Positions 17,650 to 26,309 of a stretch of DNA of 64,000 bases are shown one piece after another; the stretch's first letter is position 1, and each line of letters begins with the position of its first letter. Source of the DNA: UBA2357 sp041916775 (GTDB taxonomy: Bacteria; Pseudomonadota; Gammaproteobacteria; Burkholderiales; Rhodocyclaceae); assembly GCA_041916775.1 (NCBI GenBank), contig JAYRYZ010000001.1, positions 248,001 to 312,000 of the forward strand. The letters run 5' to 3'. The notes beneath the pieces were generated by a model that saw nothing but the letters and a program-made list of their open reading frames with translations, was not told the origin of the DNA and ran no database searches. A program made the translations under genes and the position numbers.

Positions 17650-18255
17650 ATGCTATTTATATTTGGGTTTGGCGGACACGCTAGATCGGTTGCGGATGTG
17701 GCGCTTAGTTGTGGCTTCACAACGCTAGTGTTCTATGACGTTAATGCACGAGTTGGCGAGAACTTCTTAGGGTATGAGGTTTTAGGGCATCTTCCCGACG
17801 ATCTCGTAGGACTGTGCGTATCTGCATCTGGCGATGCAGATACGCGTAAAACCCATATGGCAGAGGCCATGCGGAGGGGGTGGGAGGTTGCAACTCTTAT
17901 TTCTCCATTGGCCAGTGTGGGCCCTGGCTCATCAATAGGAAAAGGAACCGTGGTGGGGCATCATGCGCATATTGGACCTATGGCTAATATTGGAGCAGGG
18001 TGTATTATTAATACGGGTGCTATCGTTGAACATGAGAGCGTAGTTGGTGATTACACTCATGTCTCCGTAAATAGCACTATTGCGGGGCGTTGCACTGTTG
18101 GTAGGAATGTTTTTATTGGTGCTGGCGCGACCATAATTGACAAGATATCTGTTTGCGATGATGTTGTAATTGGCGCTGGTTGCGTAGTTACAAGTAGTAT
18201 TTTTGAAATCGGGACGTACGTCGGTGTGCCTGCGCGTTATGTTTCTGGCGGGTAG
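17650..18255 (+). CDS. left-handed beta-helix sugar acyltransferase (NeuD/PglD type)
   Basis: A 201-residue protein. A Rossmann-like N-terminal domain (FIFGFGGHARSVADVAL) is followed by hexapeptide repeats (SSIGKGTVVGHHAHIGPMA and on to VIGAGCVVT), the architecture of the NeuD/PglD/PerB family that acetylates amino sugars or sialic acid. Given gmd and per upstream in the same direction, N-acylation of GDP-perosamine is the most plausible role; Caulobacter PerB belongs to this fold. The start at 17650 is chosen because family members begin at this strand. It is the last plus-strand gene of the O-polysaccharide block. Confidence 0.82.
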   Translation: MLFIFGFGGHARSVADVALSCGFTTLVFYDVNARVGENFLGYEVLGHLPDDLVGLCVSASGDADTRKTHMAEAMRRGWEVATLISPLASVGPGSSIGKGTVVGHHAHIGPMANIGAGCIINTGAIVEHESVVGDYTHVSVNSTIAGRCTVGRNVFIGAGATIIDKISVCDDVVIGAGCVVTSSIFEIGTYVGVPARYVSGG

Positions 18256-18322
18256 AAGTTGTAAATGCTTTACAGATTGGTTGTGCTATGTGGTGATAGT
18301 TGCGCGCGTATTTATAGTAGAC

Positions 18323-18670
18323 TTACTCCGGTATGTAGGCATAAAGTACATCCTCTCTATCGCCCCAACTATTGCAGGCCCCCGTTCCGACCACTGTTAT
18401 GGAGCGACCCGTCGATTTCGCAAATAGCACCAGGGTGAACAGGCTCTTGCCATTCGTGCTATTGATATTGACTGCCCATTGATTGCTCGATCCGCCGCAG
18501 CTTGCCCTGTTGGAGATTGTGCCAGCCTCGAAGAACAGAAAGTTGCTGGCATTGACAATGACGGTACGTACGGTTCCTGTGCTGGTACCGGAAAGCACTG
18601 TTTGGGGGATCAGTAGTGCTGTTACCAGCAGACATGATTTGAAGAGGTGGCTGAGCGTTTTCGGGTTCAT
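18323..18670 (-). CDS. small secreted protein, faintly subtilase-cytotoxin-B-like
   Basis: A 115-residue protein with a clear signal peptide (SCLLVTALLIPQTVLSG) and a mature part of ~90 residues with two cysteines (ISNRASCGGSSNQWAVNI and VVGTGACNSWGDRE). The pattern Cys, then x-Trp-Ala-Val-Asn, Gly-Lys-Ser-Leu, Ser-Thr-Gly-Arg-Ser-Ile, Gly-Thr-Gly-x-Cys recalls, weakly and by eye, the OB-fold B subunit of subtilase cytotoxin (SubB) and many unnamed small secreted proteins. It lies 61 bp downstream of a subtilase gene on the same strand, the order of subA-subB. The start at 18670 is preferred to an in-frame ATG at 18706 because the signal peptide then fits. Function unknown. Confidence 0.6.
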   Translation of the reverse strand: MNPKTLSHLFKSCLLVTALLIPQTVLSGTSTGTVRTVIVNASNFLFFEAGTISNRASCGGSSNQWAVNINSTNGKSLFTLVLFAKSTGRSITVVGTGACNSWGDREDVLYAYIPE

Positions 18671-18731
18671 GATCGCGATTCCTTTGTGGCGTGTGGCCGT
18701 CGGCACAACGGTACCAAGCAGTGCAGCCTAG

Positions 18732-21128
18732 TTACTCGAGGGCCATCATATACAACCAGGTCAGGTCGGCCGTAGGAAGAAGTAGGGTGATGTTGATGGC
18801 AGTATTGGCACCGAAGGTTCCACCGTTGATGCTGGTCAGGCGTATCGAAAATGTTCGCGGACCGGTGCGTTGCGGATTGGCGAGAAGTGGAATGCGCAGG
18901 GGTTTTTCGGTGAGGTCTCCTGAGGGCCACGAGAGACTGCCGCGCGTATTGACATAGTCCTGCCCTGCGATGGCCGTACCGTTGGTGGTCTCATATCCGA
19001 CCACGACACTGCCGCCTCCGCTCCCGGTACGACGTAGCATGACGTCGACTCCGTTCTGATTTCCGGGTATCGATACGGACGATACGGTGAAGTCGATCTT
19101 TTCGTTGCTGACCGCCGGTGCGGTGTAGGTGGCAGTCAGCACAACGCCCGAATATGCGGCGAATCCGTGGAGCATTGCGTGATAGCGTCCGGTTGTGGGG
19201 GTGGCAAAGGCGCAGACTTCGGCGTTACCACTCAAGTATGGGCGGCAGTCGTAGCTTTGCAGGGTGGGGGCCGTGCCCGCTTTCACATAGAGGTCTGCGT
19301 CGCCGGTGCCCCCTGAGATGCTGAATGACAGGTCTTTGGCGCCTGCAGGAACGTCGATGAAGTAGTGCGTTTCGCTGCCTGAGGTGGCAGTGAGCCCGGT
19401 AACGCCATTGTTCAGGACCAGGGGAACGGCAAAGGACACGTTGGTCGAGGCGTTCTGCGATAGCGTGATCATGCATGTCGCGTTGCTACCGCTGCAGGCA
19501 CCTGACCACCCAGCAATGCTGGCACCGATGTTGGGCGCGGCGGTAAGGGTTACGGAGGTCCCCGGTGAGAAGCGGGCACTGCAGGTGGCGCCACAATCGA
19601 TGCCGCCGGGCGCGCTAGAGACTTTGCCAGGTCCCGATACGCTGACGTTGAGGAGGTAGTCGGTTGCGTCGCCTGCGGCGGCGGCGGAAATGTCAATGAG
19701 TGGCTTTGTCAGGCCGTTTCTGCCGTCAGTTACGGGAACGCCCGTGTTTTTGAGTCGATCAATCAGCTGGTCTGTCGACTCGGAAGGGAACCGTTGGCGC
19801 AGGATTGCGAAGGCGCCCGCGACATGCGGGGTTGCCATGGAGGTGCCAGACTTGTAGCCGAATCCACCGTCGGATGTTGAAGAGTAGATGCTGGAGCCCG
19901 GCGCCAGCAGATCCAGCAAGTTCGAGCTGTTGGAGTAGCTGGACACACTGACAGGGCTGGTCTTGCTCGTTGCGCCAACGCTGACTGCATTGGTGATGCA
20001 GGCGGGTGATGCGATGCTGCTGGTGTAGCCGTTGTTGCCGGAAGCAATGACGGTAGCGATTCCTGCGGCATGGAGGTTGTTGATCGCAGTCGTTGTGAAC
20101 GGGTCGCTGCTGTCGCAGGCAGCCGCATAGGAACCGCCTCCCAGGCTCATGTTTACTGCGGCAATGTTGAAGGTGCTGCGCAGCAGATGGACGTGCTCCA
20201 GCCCGCTGACGATGTCCGAGTTGTAGGCGAGCACGCACGGTGCGCTGCTGCAGTATTGGGTGGAGTCGAATCGGCTGAATATCTTGACTGCGATGATGCC
20301 GGCGCCGGGCGCGACCCCGCGCAGGCTCAGACTGTCCCCCGCCACGATGCCGGCAACGTGTGTGCCGTGACCGCAACCCGTGGCACCACTGCAGTCTGCT
20401 CCCGCGCCCGGGGCGGTACTCGACGTGGCGCCGCCGGGGCAAAGACTGGAGGCGTTGTGGGCCGCGTAGTTGCTTGAAAAGCAGGCCTCACTGACGATTG
20501 CGCCGCTCAGAAAGGGGTGTCCGGGCATGACGCCCGTATCGAGGACAGCAACGACCTGACCCCCGCCGTCATATCCGGCTTGCCAAAGTGCGTCCGCGCC
20601 GATTGTCTGGGTGCTGGACGCAAGGTCGAGCTGAAACAGCTTGTCTTCCTGAATGCCGGCAATGCTGTCGTCTTTGAGAAGGTCGGTAAGCTCCTCGTGA
20701 CCGACTTCCGCGGCGTAAAAGGGTATGGTCGTGAATGCCCTGACCCTGTTGGTGGCCGCGGCTTCAGCCAGGATGCCGCGGGCAAGCCGACCGCCAATGC
20801 CAGCTATCGCGTCGCGTTGCCGGCGCCTGGCCTCTGGGGGTAACGCGTCCTCAAGCTGGTAGGGCATGGACAGTCTCGCGATGATGCGAACGGTCCCTCC
20901 GCCTGCAGTCCGTTCAAGCAACCTGCCGATCAGCGCTTCCTGCGATTCCTCGGGCGGCGGTACTCGTCGAGTCAACTGATCGGATTGCGCGTAACTGACG
21001 GTCAGCCAGGTCAATCCCAAGGTGAGAAGGAGCGTCCGGATCGCAAACAACCACGCCAACCGCAATCGGCGGCCCTGTAGCCCCGGTGAGGATTTCAATG
21101 ATGGTGACGAAGAACTGAGAGGCATCAT
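18732..21128 (-). CDS. secreted S8 subtilase with I9 propeptide, PPC and Calx-beta domains (paralogue 1)
   Basis: A 798-residue secreted serine protease; start at the ATGATG near 21128. A signal sequence (LAWLFAIRTLLLTLGL) is followed by an I9-type inhibitory propeptide (~residues 75-160). The S8 catalytic domain has Asp197 in AVLDTGV, His257 in GHGTHVAG, oxyanion Asn365 in ASGNNG and Ser430 in GTSMATPHVAGA. Then come an InlB-B-like repeat (VSGPGKVSSAPGGIDCG), a PPC domain (ETHYFIDVPAGAKDLSFSI, GTGDADLYV) and a Calx-beta domain at the end (VGYETTNGTAIAGQDY). Export is probably by the general pathway, with autoprocessing outside. It shares its first four domains with the protease at 24017. No SD is evident at the chosen start. 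Confidence 0.88.
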   Translation of the reverse strand: MMPLSSSSPSLKSSPGLQGRRLRLAWLFAIRTLLLTLGLTWLTVSYAQSDQLTRRVPPPEESQEALIGRLLERTAGGGTVRIIARLSMPYQLEDALPPEARRRQRDAIAGIGGRLARGILAEAAATNRVRAFTTIPFYAAEVGHEELTDLLKDDSIAGIQEDKLFQLDLASSTQTIGADALWQAGYDGGGQVVAVLDTGVMPGHPFLSGAIVSEACFSSNYAAHNASSLCPGGATSSTAPGAGADCSGATGCGHGTHVAGIVAGDSLSLRGVAPGAGIIAVKIFSRFDSTQYCSSAPCVLAYNSDIVSGLEHVHLLRSTFNIAAVNMSLGGGSYAAACDSSDPFTTTAINNLHAAGIATVIASGNNGYTSSIASPACITNAVSVGATSKTSPVSVSSYSNSSNLLDLLAPGSSIYSSTSDGGFGYKSGTSMATPHVAGAFAILRQRFPSESTDQLIDRLKNTGVPVTDGRNGLTKPLIDISAAAAGDATDYLLNVSVSGPGKVSSAPGGIDCGATCSARFSPGTSVTLTAAPNIGASIAGWSGACSGSNATCMITLSQNASTNVSFAVPLVLNNGVTGLTATSGSETHYFIDVPAGAKDLSFSISGGTGDADLYVKAGTAPTLQSYDCRPYLSGNAEVCAFATPTTGRYHAMLHGFAAYSGVVLTATYTAPAVSNEKIDFTVSSVSIPGNQNGVDVMLRRTGSGGGSVVVGYETTNGTAIAGQDYVNTRGSLSWPSGDLTEKPLRIPLLANPQRTGPRTFSIRLTSINGGTFGANTAINITLLLPTADLTWLYMMALE

Positions 21129-21396
21129 GGTCGGCCGGAAAAGCACGTTACTTCGCGAGTTGCGTCGTTGAGACTCTCGACATAAGAGCGCCTCGCACTC
21201 ACCGGTTAGGCGATATGGATGCCCCGAGTGTGTAGGTTGATATCGGACGAATCTTGGCGCCGTCGTTCTGTCGGTGCGCATCGGCGATGCAGTGTTAGAC
21301 TTAGTTTAGTCCCTGAAGCGTCGTTCCACAATTCTGACCCATTTCATGAAAGCTCTTTTTCATTTGGTTGTGAAAATGGCTTTTGGAAATAGGGGC

Positions 21397-21956
21397 ATGA
21401 AGAAGGCGTTCATTACCGGGATCACCGGGCAGGATGGTGCGTACCGCGCCGAGTTGCTGCTCGCGAAGGGGAATGAGTCGCTACTGCGTGGCAAGGAGTT
21501 CCTGACTCGCAAGGTATCCGATGGCATTGCGCGGATCCGGCTCGGCACGCTGGAACTCGGAAACCTCGACGCCAAACGCGACTTGGGTTCGCACGCGAAT
21601 ATGTGGACGGGATGTGAAGCATGCTCCAGGTCGAACAACCCGACACCTTCGTGCTTGCGACCAACAGGACGGTGGCGGTGCGCGATTTCGTGAGCATGGC
21701 TGCGCGTGCGGCCGGATTCGACCTCCAGTGGGAAGGCGTGGGCGAGGATGACCGGGGGGTTGGCCGCGAGACCGGGCGTACGCTGGTGCGCGTCAATCCG
21801 AAGTTCTATCGGCCCGCCGAGGTCGATCTGTTGATCGGCAACGCGGACAAGGCCCGGAAGGCCCTGGGCTGGGTGCCGGAGACTTCTCTCGAGGTGCTTT
21901 GCCAGATGATGGTCGAGGCGGACATCCGCCGTAACGAACGCGGCTTTTCGTTCTGA
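21397..21956 (+). pseudogene. gmd: decayed GDP-mannose 4,6-dehydratase, A-band subtype
   Basis: The first ~26 codons (MKKAFITGITGQDGAYRAEL) are the Gmd nucleotide-binding start. They join directly to a segment corresponding to the far C-terminal third (LRGKEFLTRKVSDGIARI, ELGNLDAKRDL), so roughly 140-150 codons including STSE and Tyr-x3-Lys are deleted. A frameshift near 21600-21620 then moves the remainder (VEQPDTFVLAT, FYRPAEVDLLIGNADKARKA, ending MMVEADIRRNERG) to another frame. The C terminus resembles Pseudomonas A-band Gmd more than the two intact copies here. It stands immediately before rmd, as gmd does in A-band loci. No enzyme can be made from it. Confidence 0.9.
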
Positions 21957-21961
21957 CCATC

Positions 21962-22861
21962 ATGTCTGCGCTGCCACGGGTACTCGTCACCGGGCTCACG
22001 GGCTTTACCGGCCGCTATCTCGAGGCCGAGCTGGTTGCGCACGGTTTCGAGGTCTGGGGCACCGGGACGACCCCACAGCCCGGGCGTGAGCGATACCTGC
22101 CGCTGGACATCTGTGATCCATGCGCGGTGGAGGCATGCATCGACGCGGTCAGGCCGCGCCATGTCGCACATCTCGCCGGGATTGCATTCGTCGGGCATGG
22201 TGATGCCAGCGCGATCTACCACACCAATCTGTTGGGTACGCGCAACCTGCTGTCGGCACTGGCGTCATGCGATGTGCAGCCTGCGTCCGTGCTGCTCGCG
22301 AGTAGCGCGAACGTGTATGGCAATGCGACCTCGGGCGTGCTGAATGAGCGCGCACCCTTGCAGCCCGAGAACGATTACGCGGTGAGCAAGCTCGCCATGG
22401 AGCACATGGCCAGGTTGTGGATGGACAGGCTACCCATCGTGATCGCCCGGCCCTTCAACTACACAGGGGTCGGACAGAGCGAGCGTTTCCTGTTGCCTAA
22501 GATCGTCGCTCACTACCGGCGACATGCAGCCTCGATCGAGCTCGGGAATCTTGACGTCTGGCGCGATTTTTCCGACGTGCGCGCGGTGGTGCGCGCCTAC
22601 CGTCGCCTGCTGGAAGTCGCGCCAACGGGCCTTGCGGTCAACGTGTGTTCCGGCCGGGCGCACTCGCTGCGCGAGGTGCTTGCGATGGCCGGCGCGATCA
22701 GCGGACACACATTGGAAGTGAGGGTGAATCCGGCCTTCGTGCGGGCCAATGAGGTCAGATGCCTGCAAGGCGATGCGAGCCAACTCAGAGGCCTCATCGG
22801 GGAGTTGGAGGCGCCCCCTCTGGAGAGCACCTTGCGCTGGATGTTCCTGGAAGGCGCATGA
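21962..22861 (+). CDS. rmd: GDP-6-deoxy-4-keto-D-mannose reductase (GDP-D-rhamnose synthesis)
   Basis: A 299-residue short-chain dehydrogenase of the size of Pseudomonas Rmd. Visible: GLTGFTGRYLEAELV (NAD(P)-binding), SSANVYGN, Tyr-x3-Lys in ENDYAVSKLAMEH, and ARPFNYTGVGQSERF after it. It reduces the keto group made by Gmd, giving GDP-D-rhamnose. Its own neighbouring gmd is broken, so substrate must come from the intact gmd copies at 8480 or 26576. ATGA overlap with the following glycosyltransferase suggests that enzyme uses the product. No clear SD precedes 21962, so translation may once have been coupled to the lost gmd. Confidence 0.87.
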   Translation: MSALPRVLVTGLTGFTGRYLEAELVAHGFEVWGTGTTPQPGRERYLPLDICDPCAVEACIDAVRPRHVAHLAGIAFVGHGDASAIYHTNLLGTRNLLSALASCDVQPASVLLASSANVYGNATSGVLNERAPLQPENDYAVSKLAMEHMARLWMDRLPIVIARPFNYTGVGQSERFLLPKIVAHYRRHAASIELGNLDVWRDFSDVRAVVRAYRRLLEVAPTGLAVNVCSGRAHSLREVLAMAGAISGHTLEVRVNPAFVRANEVRCLQGDASQLRGLIGELEAPPLESTLRWMFLEGA

Positions 22862-24000
22862 TGCGCGTCGCGTTTGGCACAACTGCTCTGGCGAGAGGGC
22901 TCAAGGGCGCCGGCGTCGATGGCATCGGCAGCGTCACCCGCGAGTTGCTGGGGCGCTTGCCCGATGCGTCGGGCATTGCCGGGCTGCAGTTGCTGCCCTT
23001 CGAATATGCAACCCGACCGTCCGGCTTGGTCGAGGGCGCGGTGGCGGCAGGCGTATTCTCACGGCAGGCCATGCTCGCCCTGTCGCTGGGCCTGTCGTTC
23101 GGGCCGATGCGCACGGCGCTCGGCAACGGTGTGGACCTCGTGCATGCTACCGACCATTTGATTCCCCGCCTGCGGGGCGTGCCGGTGCTTGCAACGCTGA
23201 TGGATGCCATCCCGATCGCGCATCCCGAATGGGTCAGCTACCGGTTCAAGGCCCTGACCAACGCACTGTGGCGAATGTCTTCGCACTGGGCCGACCATGT
23301 GGTAACGATCTCGGAGTTCTCCAGGGCCGAGATCGTGCGGCATTTTCGTATCCCCGAACGCCGGATCAGTGTCATGCCGCTTGGTGTTGACGAACGCTGG
23401 TTCGAGCGTGCGGACCAGTCCGCACGGGACGGGGTGCGCACGCGCTACCACTTGCCGGAGCGGTTCTTCCTTTTCGTGGGTACCCTGCAGCCGCGCAAGA
23501 ACCTCGACATGCTGCTGCGGGCGCACGCACGCCTGCCGCTCAAGCTGCGCGCCGAGGTGCCGTTGATCGTGGTCGGCAGGGAAGGCTGGGGGTGTGCCGA
23601 GACCGTGGCGCGGCTGAAGGATCCATCTTCCGGGCATGTGCGCTGGTTGTCCTATGTGCCGCACGAGGATTTGCCGGTGCTGATGAACATGGCCCTCGCA
23701 TTGGTGTTTCCATCGCTTTACGAGGGCTTCGGCTTGCCGGTTCTGGAGGCGTTTGCCGCAGGGGTCCCTGTCATCGCCTCCAACGCAACTTCGGTACCCG
23801 AGGTCACCGGGGATGCCGCGTTGCTCGTCGATCCTGTCGATGAAGCGGCGTGGGCCGAGGCGATGGAGGCGGTCACTGCTTCTTCCGAACTCTGCGCTGG
23901 CTTGCGGAGCAATGGCGCAGCGCGGGCGCGTGCCTTTTCATGGGACCAGGCGGCAGCGAGCTTGGGGCGCATCTACACCGAGGTGGCCGGCCGTGCCTGA
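22858..24000 (+). CDS. family 4 glycosyltransferase, probable D-rhamnosyltransferase
   Basis: A 380-residue GT-B enzyme. FLFVGTLQPRKNLDMLLRAH opens the donor domain, VPLIVVGREGWG follows, and the acid pair sits in PSLYEGFGLPVLEAFAAGVPV. It resembles WbpY/WbpZ-like mannosyl/rhamnosyltransferases of A-band-type loci. It overlaps rmd by 4 bp, which supports GDP-D-rhamnose as donor; that is inference. The stop lies only 16 bp from the stop of the convergent protease gene, leaving no room for a terminator between them. Confidence 0.82.
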   Translation: MMRVAFGTTALARGLKGAGVDGIGSVTRELLGRLPDASGIAGLQLLPFEYATRPSGLVEGAVAAGVFSRQAMLALSLGLSFGPMRTALGNGVDLVHATDHLIPRLRGVPVLATLMDAIPIAHPEWVSYRFKALTNALWRMSSHWADHVVTISEFSRAEIVRHFRIPERRISVMPLGVDERWFERADQSARDGVRTRYHLPERFFLFVGTLQPRKNLDMLLRAHARLPLKLRAEVPLIVVGREGWGCAETVARLKDPSSGHVRWLSYVPHEDLPVLMNMALALVFPSLYEGFGLPVLEAFAAGVPVIASNATSVPEVTGDAALLVDPVDEAAWAEAMEAVTASSELCAGLRSNGAARARAFSWDQAAASLGRIYTEVAGRA

Positions 24001-24016
24001 CTGCCCGTGGCGGCAG

Positions 24017-26254
24017 TCACTGGACGCTGACCTGAAGTCGCCCCCCGGAATCGATGCGAAAACCGGGTTGCAGGTACACCGCCGTGCCCGCCCTGAGCGA
24101 GACATCTCCTGTAGAGGTGATGACGTAGCCGTCCCGCGCGGTGATCGTTCTGCGGGCGGTGTGGCTGGCTGAGCCCGAAACCGACGTGCCTGTCAGCACG
24201 ATATCGTCGGGTGTGCCATCGGATGGCGCGTCGTAGCGTGCGGTAAGTGTCACGCCGCTGTATGCGGACCAGGCGTGCAGCATGATGTGATAGCGCCCCG
24301 CCGTTGGTGTTGCATAGCTGCAGCTTTCGTCGTTGCCTGCCAGATAGGGGGCACAGTCGAAGGCGCTCAGCGTGGGCGGGCTTGCGTAGCGCACGTAGAG
24401 GTCTGCGTCGCCCGTGCCACCTGCCAGGCTGATCAGCAGATTCGAAGCGCCGGCTGGTACATCCAGCACGTATTGCTGCTCGCTGCCCTGGGGGGCCTGC
24501 AACTGGTCGAGCGTGCCCCGTTGCGACAGCGTGGTCGCGAACACCGCGCCTGCGTTACGGCTCTGGTTCATCACGGTTGAGCATGTCGTTGCGCTGCCTG
24601 AGCAGGCGCCGGACCACCCGATGAGCATCGCGCCAGGGGCTGCGCTTGCAGTCAGGGTGACGCTGGTGCCCGGCGGGTACGACGTGCTGCAGCGACTGCC
24701 GCAGTCGATGCCCTCGGGGGTGCTGGTGACGGTACCCAGGCCGCTGGTGGAGACGCTGAGCGTGTAGTCGACGATGGCGCCGCCAGCGGCAGCCTCCAGG
24801 TCGATGAGCGGACGGACGATGCCGTTGCGGCTGTCGGTGATGGGGAGCCCAGAGCTGCGCAAGCGCTCCAGAAGATCATCGACCGTCTCTTGCGGATAGC
24901 GCTGCCGCAGCACCGCAAACGCGCCCGCAACATGCGGCGTCGCCATCGACGTGCCGGACTTGAAACCATAGCTGCCATCGATGGTGGAGGAGTAGATGCT
25001 CGATCCCGGTGCAAGCAGGTCGAGGATGGTCGCGCTGTTCGAATAGCTCGCCACGCTGACCGGTAGCGTCTTGCTGGTTGCGCCAACGCTGATCGCGCTG
25101 CTGATGCACGCCGGCGAGCTGATGCTACCGGTGTAGCCGTTGTTGCCTGATGCGATCACGGTGGCGATGCCGGCAGCGCGGAGGTTGCCGATGGCGGTTG
25201 CGGTGGATGGGTCGTTCGCATCACAGGCGCTTGCATACGAGCCGCCGCCCAGGCTCATGTTCACTGCCGCAATATTGAAACTGTTGCGCAGCAGATAGGC
25301 GCGTTCGAGACCGCTGACGATGTCCGATGTGAAGGCCAGGGCGCAGGGCGTACTGCTGCCGCAATAGGTGCTGGAGCTGACCTTGGTGAACACGTTGATT
25401 GCAATGATGCCTGCTCCGGGTGCCACGCCGCGCATCGTCGCCCCATCTCCCGCGACGATCCCTGCCACATGCGTGCCATGGCCACATCCGGTCGCGCCGG
25501 AGCAGTCGGTGCCCGAGCCGGGCGCGATGCTCGCTGTCACCCCGCCCGGGCACAGGCTGCTGGCGCTATAGAGCGCATAGTTGGTGGAGTAACAGGCCTC
25601 GCTCACGATTGCGCCGCTCAGGAAAGGGTGATCCAGGCGCACACCCGTGTCCAGTACGGCAACAACCCGACCGGTGCCGTCGTAACCCGCTTGCCACTGG
25701 GTCGTTGCTCCGATGGTCTGGGTGCTCGAAGCGAGCGCCGGTGCGTGCAGGCGATCTTCGGTGACACTCGCGATGCCGCTGTCGGCGAGGAGTGCCGCGA
25801 GTTCGTCCTGATCGACTTCCATCGACATGAATGGGAGTGTCTTGAAGGTCTTGAGGCGCGCACCCGCGGGCGTGCGCAGCACGCGTTCGGCAAGACGCCC
25901 CGAACGCAGGGCGATTGCCTCGCGCTGGCGATCGCGTGCCTGAGGGGGGAGTTTCTCTTCCAGTTGGTAAGGCATGGCCAGTTGCACGATGACCCGCACG
26001 CGGCCCTCGCGTCCCGCGCGCTCCATCAGGCGTGCACGCACCGCCTGCTCTTCGGCGAGATCCTCGGCCACAGGGACATCGGTTGCGGGCATGTCGCGCT
26101 TGGGCGGCGAGGCACCCAGCATCCCGGGGGCGCCAGTCATCGCGACGAACAACGACAACGACGCGAAGCGGCGAGTGGCCGAGCTCAGCGAGCGGCGCGT
26201 CTGCGGTGATTGCGCGGACAAGCCCGAACTTTCGGGTTCATCTATATGGAACAT
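24017..26254 (-). CDS. secreted S8 subtilase under c-di-GMP riboswitch control (paralogue 2)
   Basis: A 745-residue secreted protease. Start at 26254, set by CAGGAG seven bases upstream; longer upstream reading runs through a riboswitch and is not protein. Order: signal sequence (ATRRFASLSLFVAMTGAPG), I9-like propeptide (RVIVQLAMPYQLEEKL), S8 domain with Asp in AVLDTGVRLDHP, His in GCGHGTHVAG, oxyanion Asn in ASGNNGYTG and Ser in SGTSMATPHVAGA, InlB-B-like repeat (TSGLGTVTSTPEGIDCG), PPC domain (GGTGDADLYVRY), and a short C-terminal beta domain ending LQPGFRIDSGGRLQVSV. It is closely similar to the protease at 18732 up to the PPC domain, then differs. c-di-GMP control suggests a role in attachment/dispersal or matrix turnover. 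Confidence 0.9.
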   Translation of the reverse strand: MFHIDEPESSGLSAQSPQTRRSLSSATRRFASLSLFVAMTGAPGMLGASPPKRDMPATDVPVAEDLAEEQAVRARLMERAGREGRVRVIVQLAMPYQLEEKLPPQARDRQREAIALRSGRLAERVLRTPAGARLKTFKTLPFMSMEVDQDELAALLADSGIASVTEDRLHAPALASSTQTIGATTQWQAGYDGTGRVVAVLDTGVRLDHPFLSGAIVSEACYSTNYALYSASSLCPGGVTASIAPGSGTDCSGATGCGHGTHVAGIVAGDGATMRGVAPGAGIIAINVFTKVSSSTYCGSSTPCALAFTSDIVSGLERAYLLRNSFNIAAVNMSLGGGSYASACDANDPSTATAIGNLRAAGIATVIASGNNGYTGSISSPACISSAISVGATSKTLPVSVASYSNSATILDLLAPGSSIYSSTIDGSYGFKSGTSMATPHVAGAFAVLRQRYPQETVDDLLERLRSSGLPITDSRNGIVRPLIDLEAAAGGAIVDYTLSVSTSGLGTVTSTPEGIDCGSRCSTSYPPGTSVTLTASAAPGAMLIGWSGACSGSATTCSTVMNQSRNAGAVFATTLSQRGTLDQLQAPQGSEQQYVLDVPAGASNLLISLAGGTGDADLYVRYASPPTLSAFDCAPYLAGNDESCSYATPTAGRYHIMLHAWSAYSGVTLTARYDAPSDGTPDDIVLTGTSVSGSASHTARRTITARDGYVITSTGDVSLRAGTAVYLQPGFRIDSGGRLQVSVQ

Positions 26255-26286
26255 GGTCAACTCCTGACCAGCAGGCCGAGACCATG
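26252..26286 (-). promoter_or_regulatory. start-codon/SD-sequestering hairpin (riboswitch expression platform)
   Basis: Read on the minus strand, CATGGTC (26286-26280) is exactly complementary to GACCATG (26258-26252), which contains the protease start codon. Inside it, CCTG (26275-26272) pairs with CAGG (26266-26263), the core of the ribosome binding site. Both elements needed for initiation are thus buried in one hairpin, which indicates translational control by the aptamer just upstream. A CCATGG at 26287-26282 could alternatively pair with the same palindrome inside the aptamer (26339-26334). Confidence 0.7.
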
Positions 26287-26309
26287 GAAAGACGGGATGT
26301 GCGCAAAGG

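Noticed and set aside
21129..21345. A second c-di-GMP riboswitch upstream of protease 1
   Set aside because: The region lacks GGGCAAA and GACGCAAAGCC elements; only short hairpins (for example CGCCT/AGGCG) are visible.
22749..23390. Alternative plus-strand frame across the rmd/glycosyltransferase junction
   Set aside because: Out of frame with both recognisable enzymes; low-complexity Arg/Gly translation.
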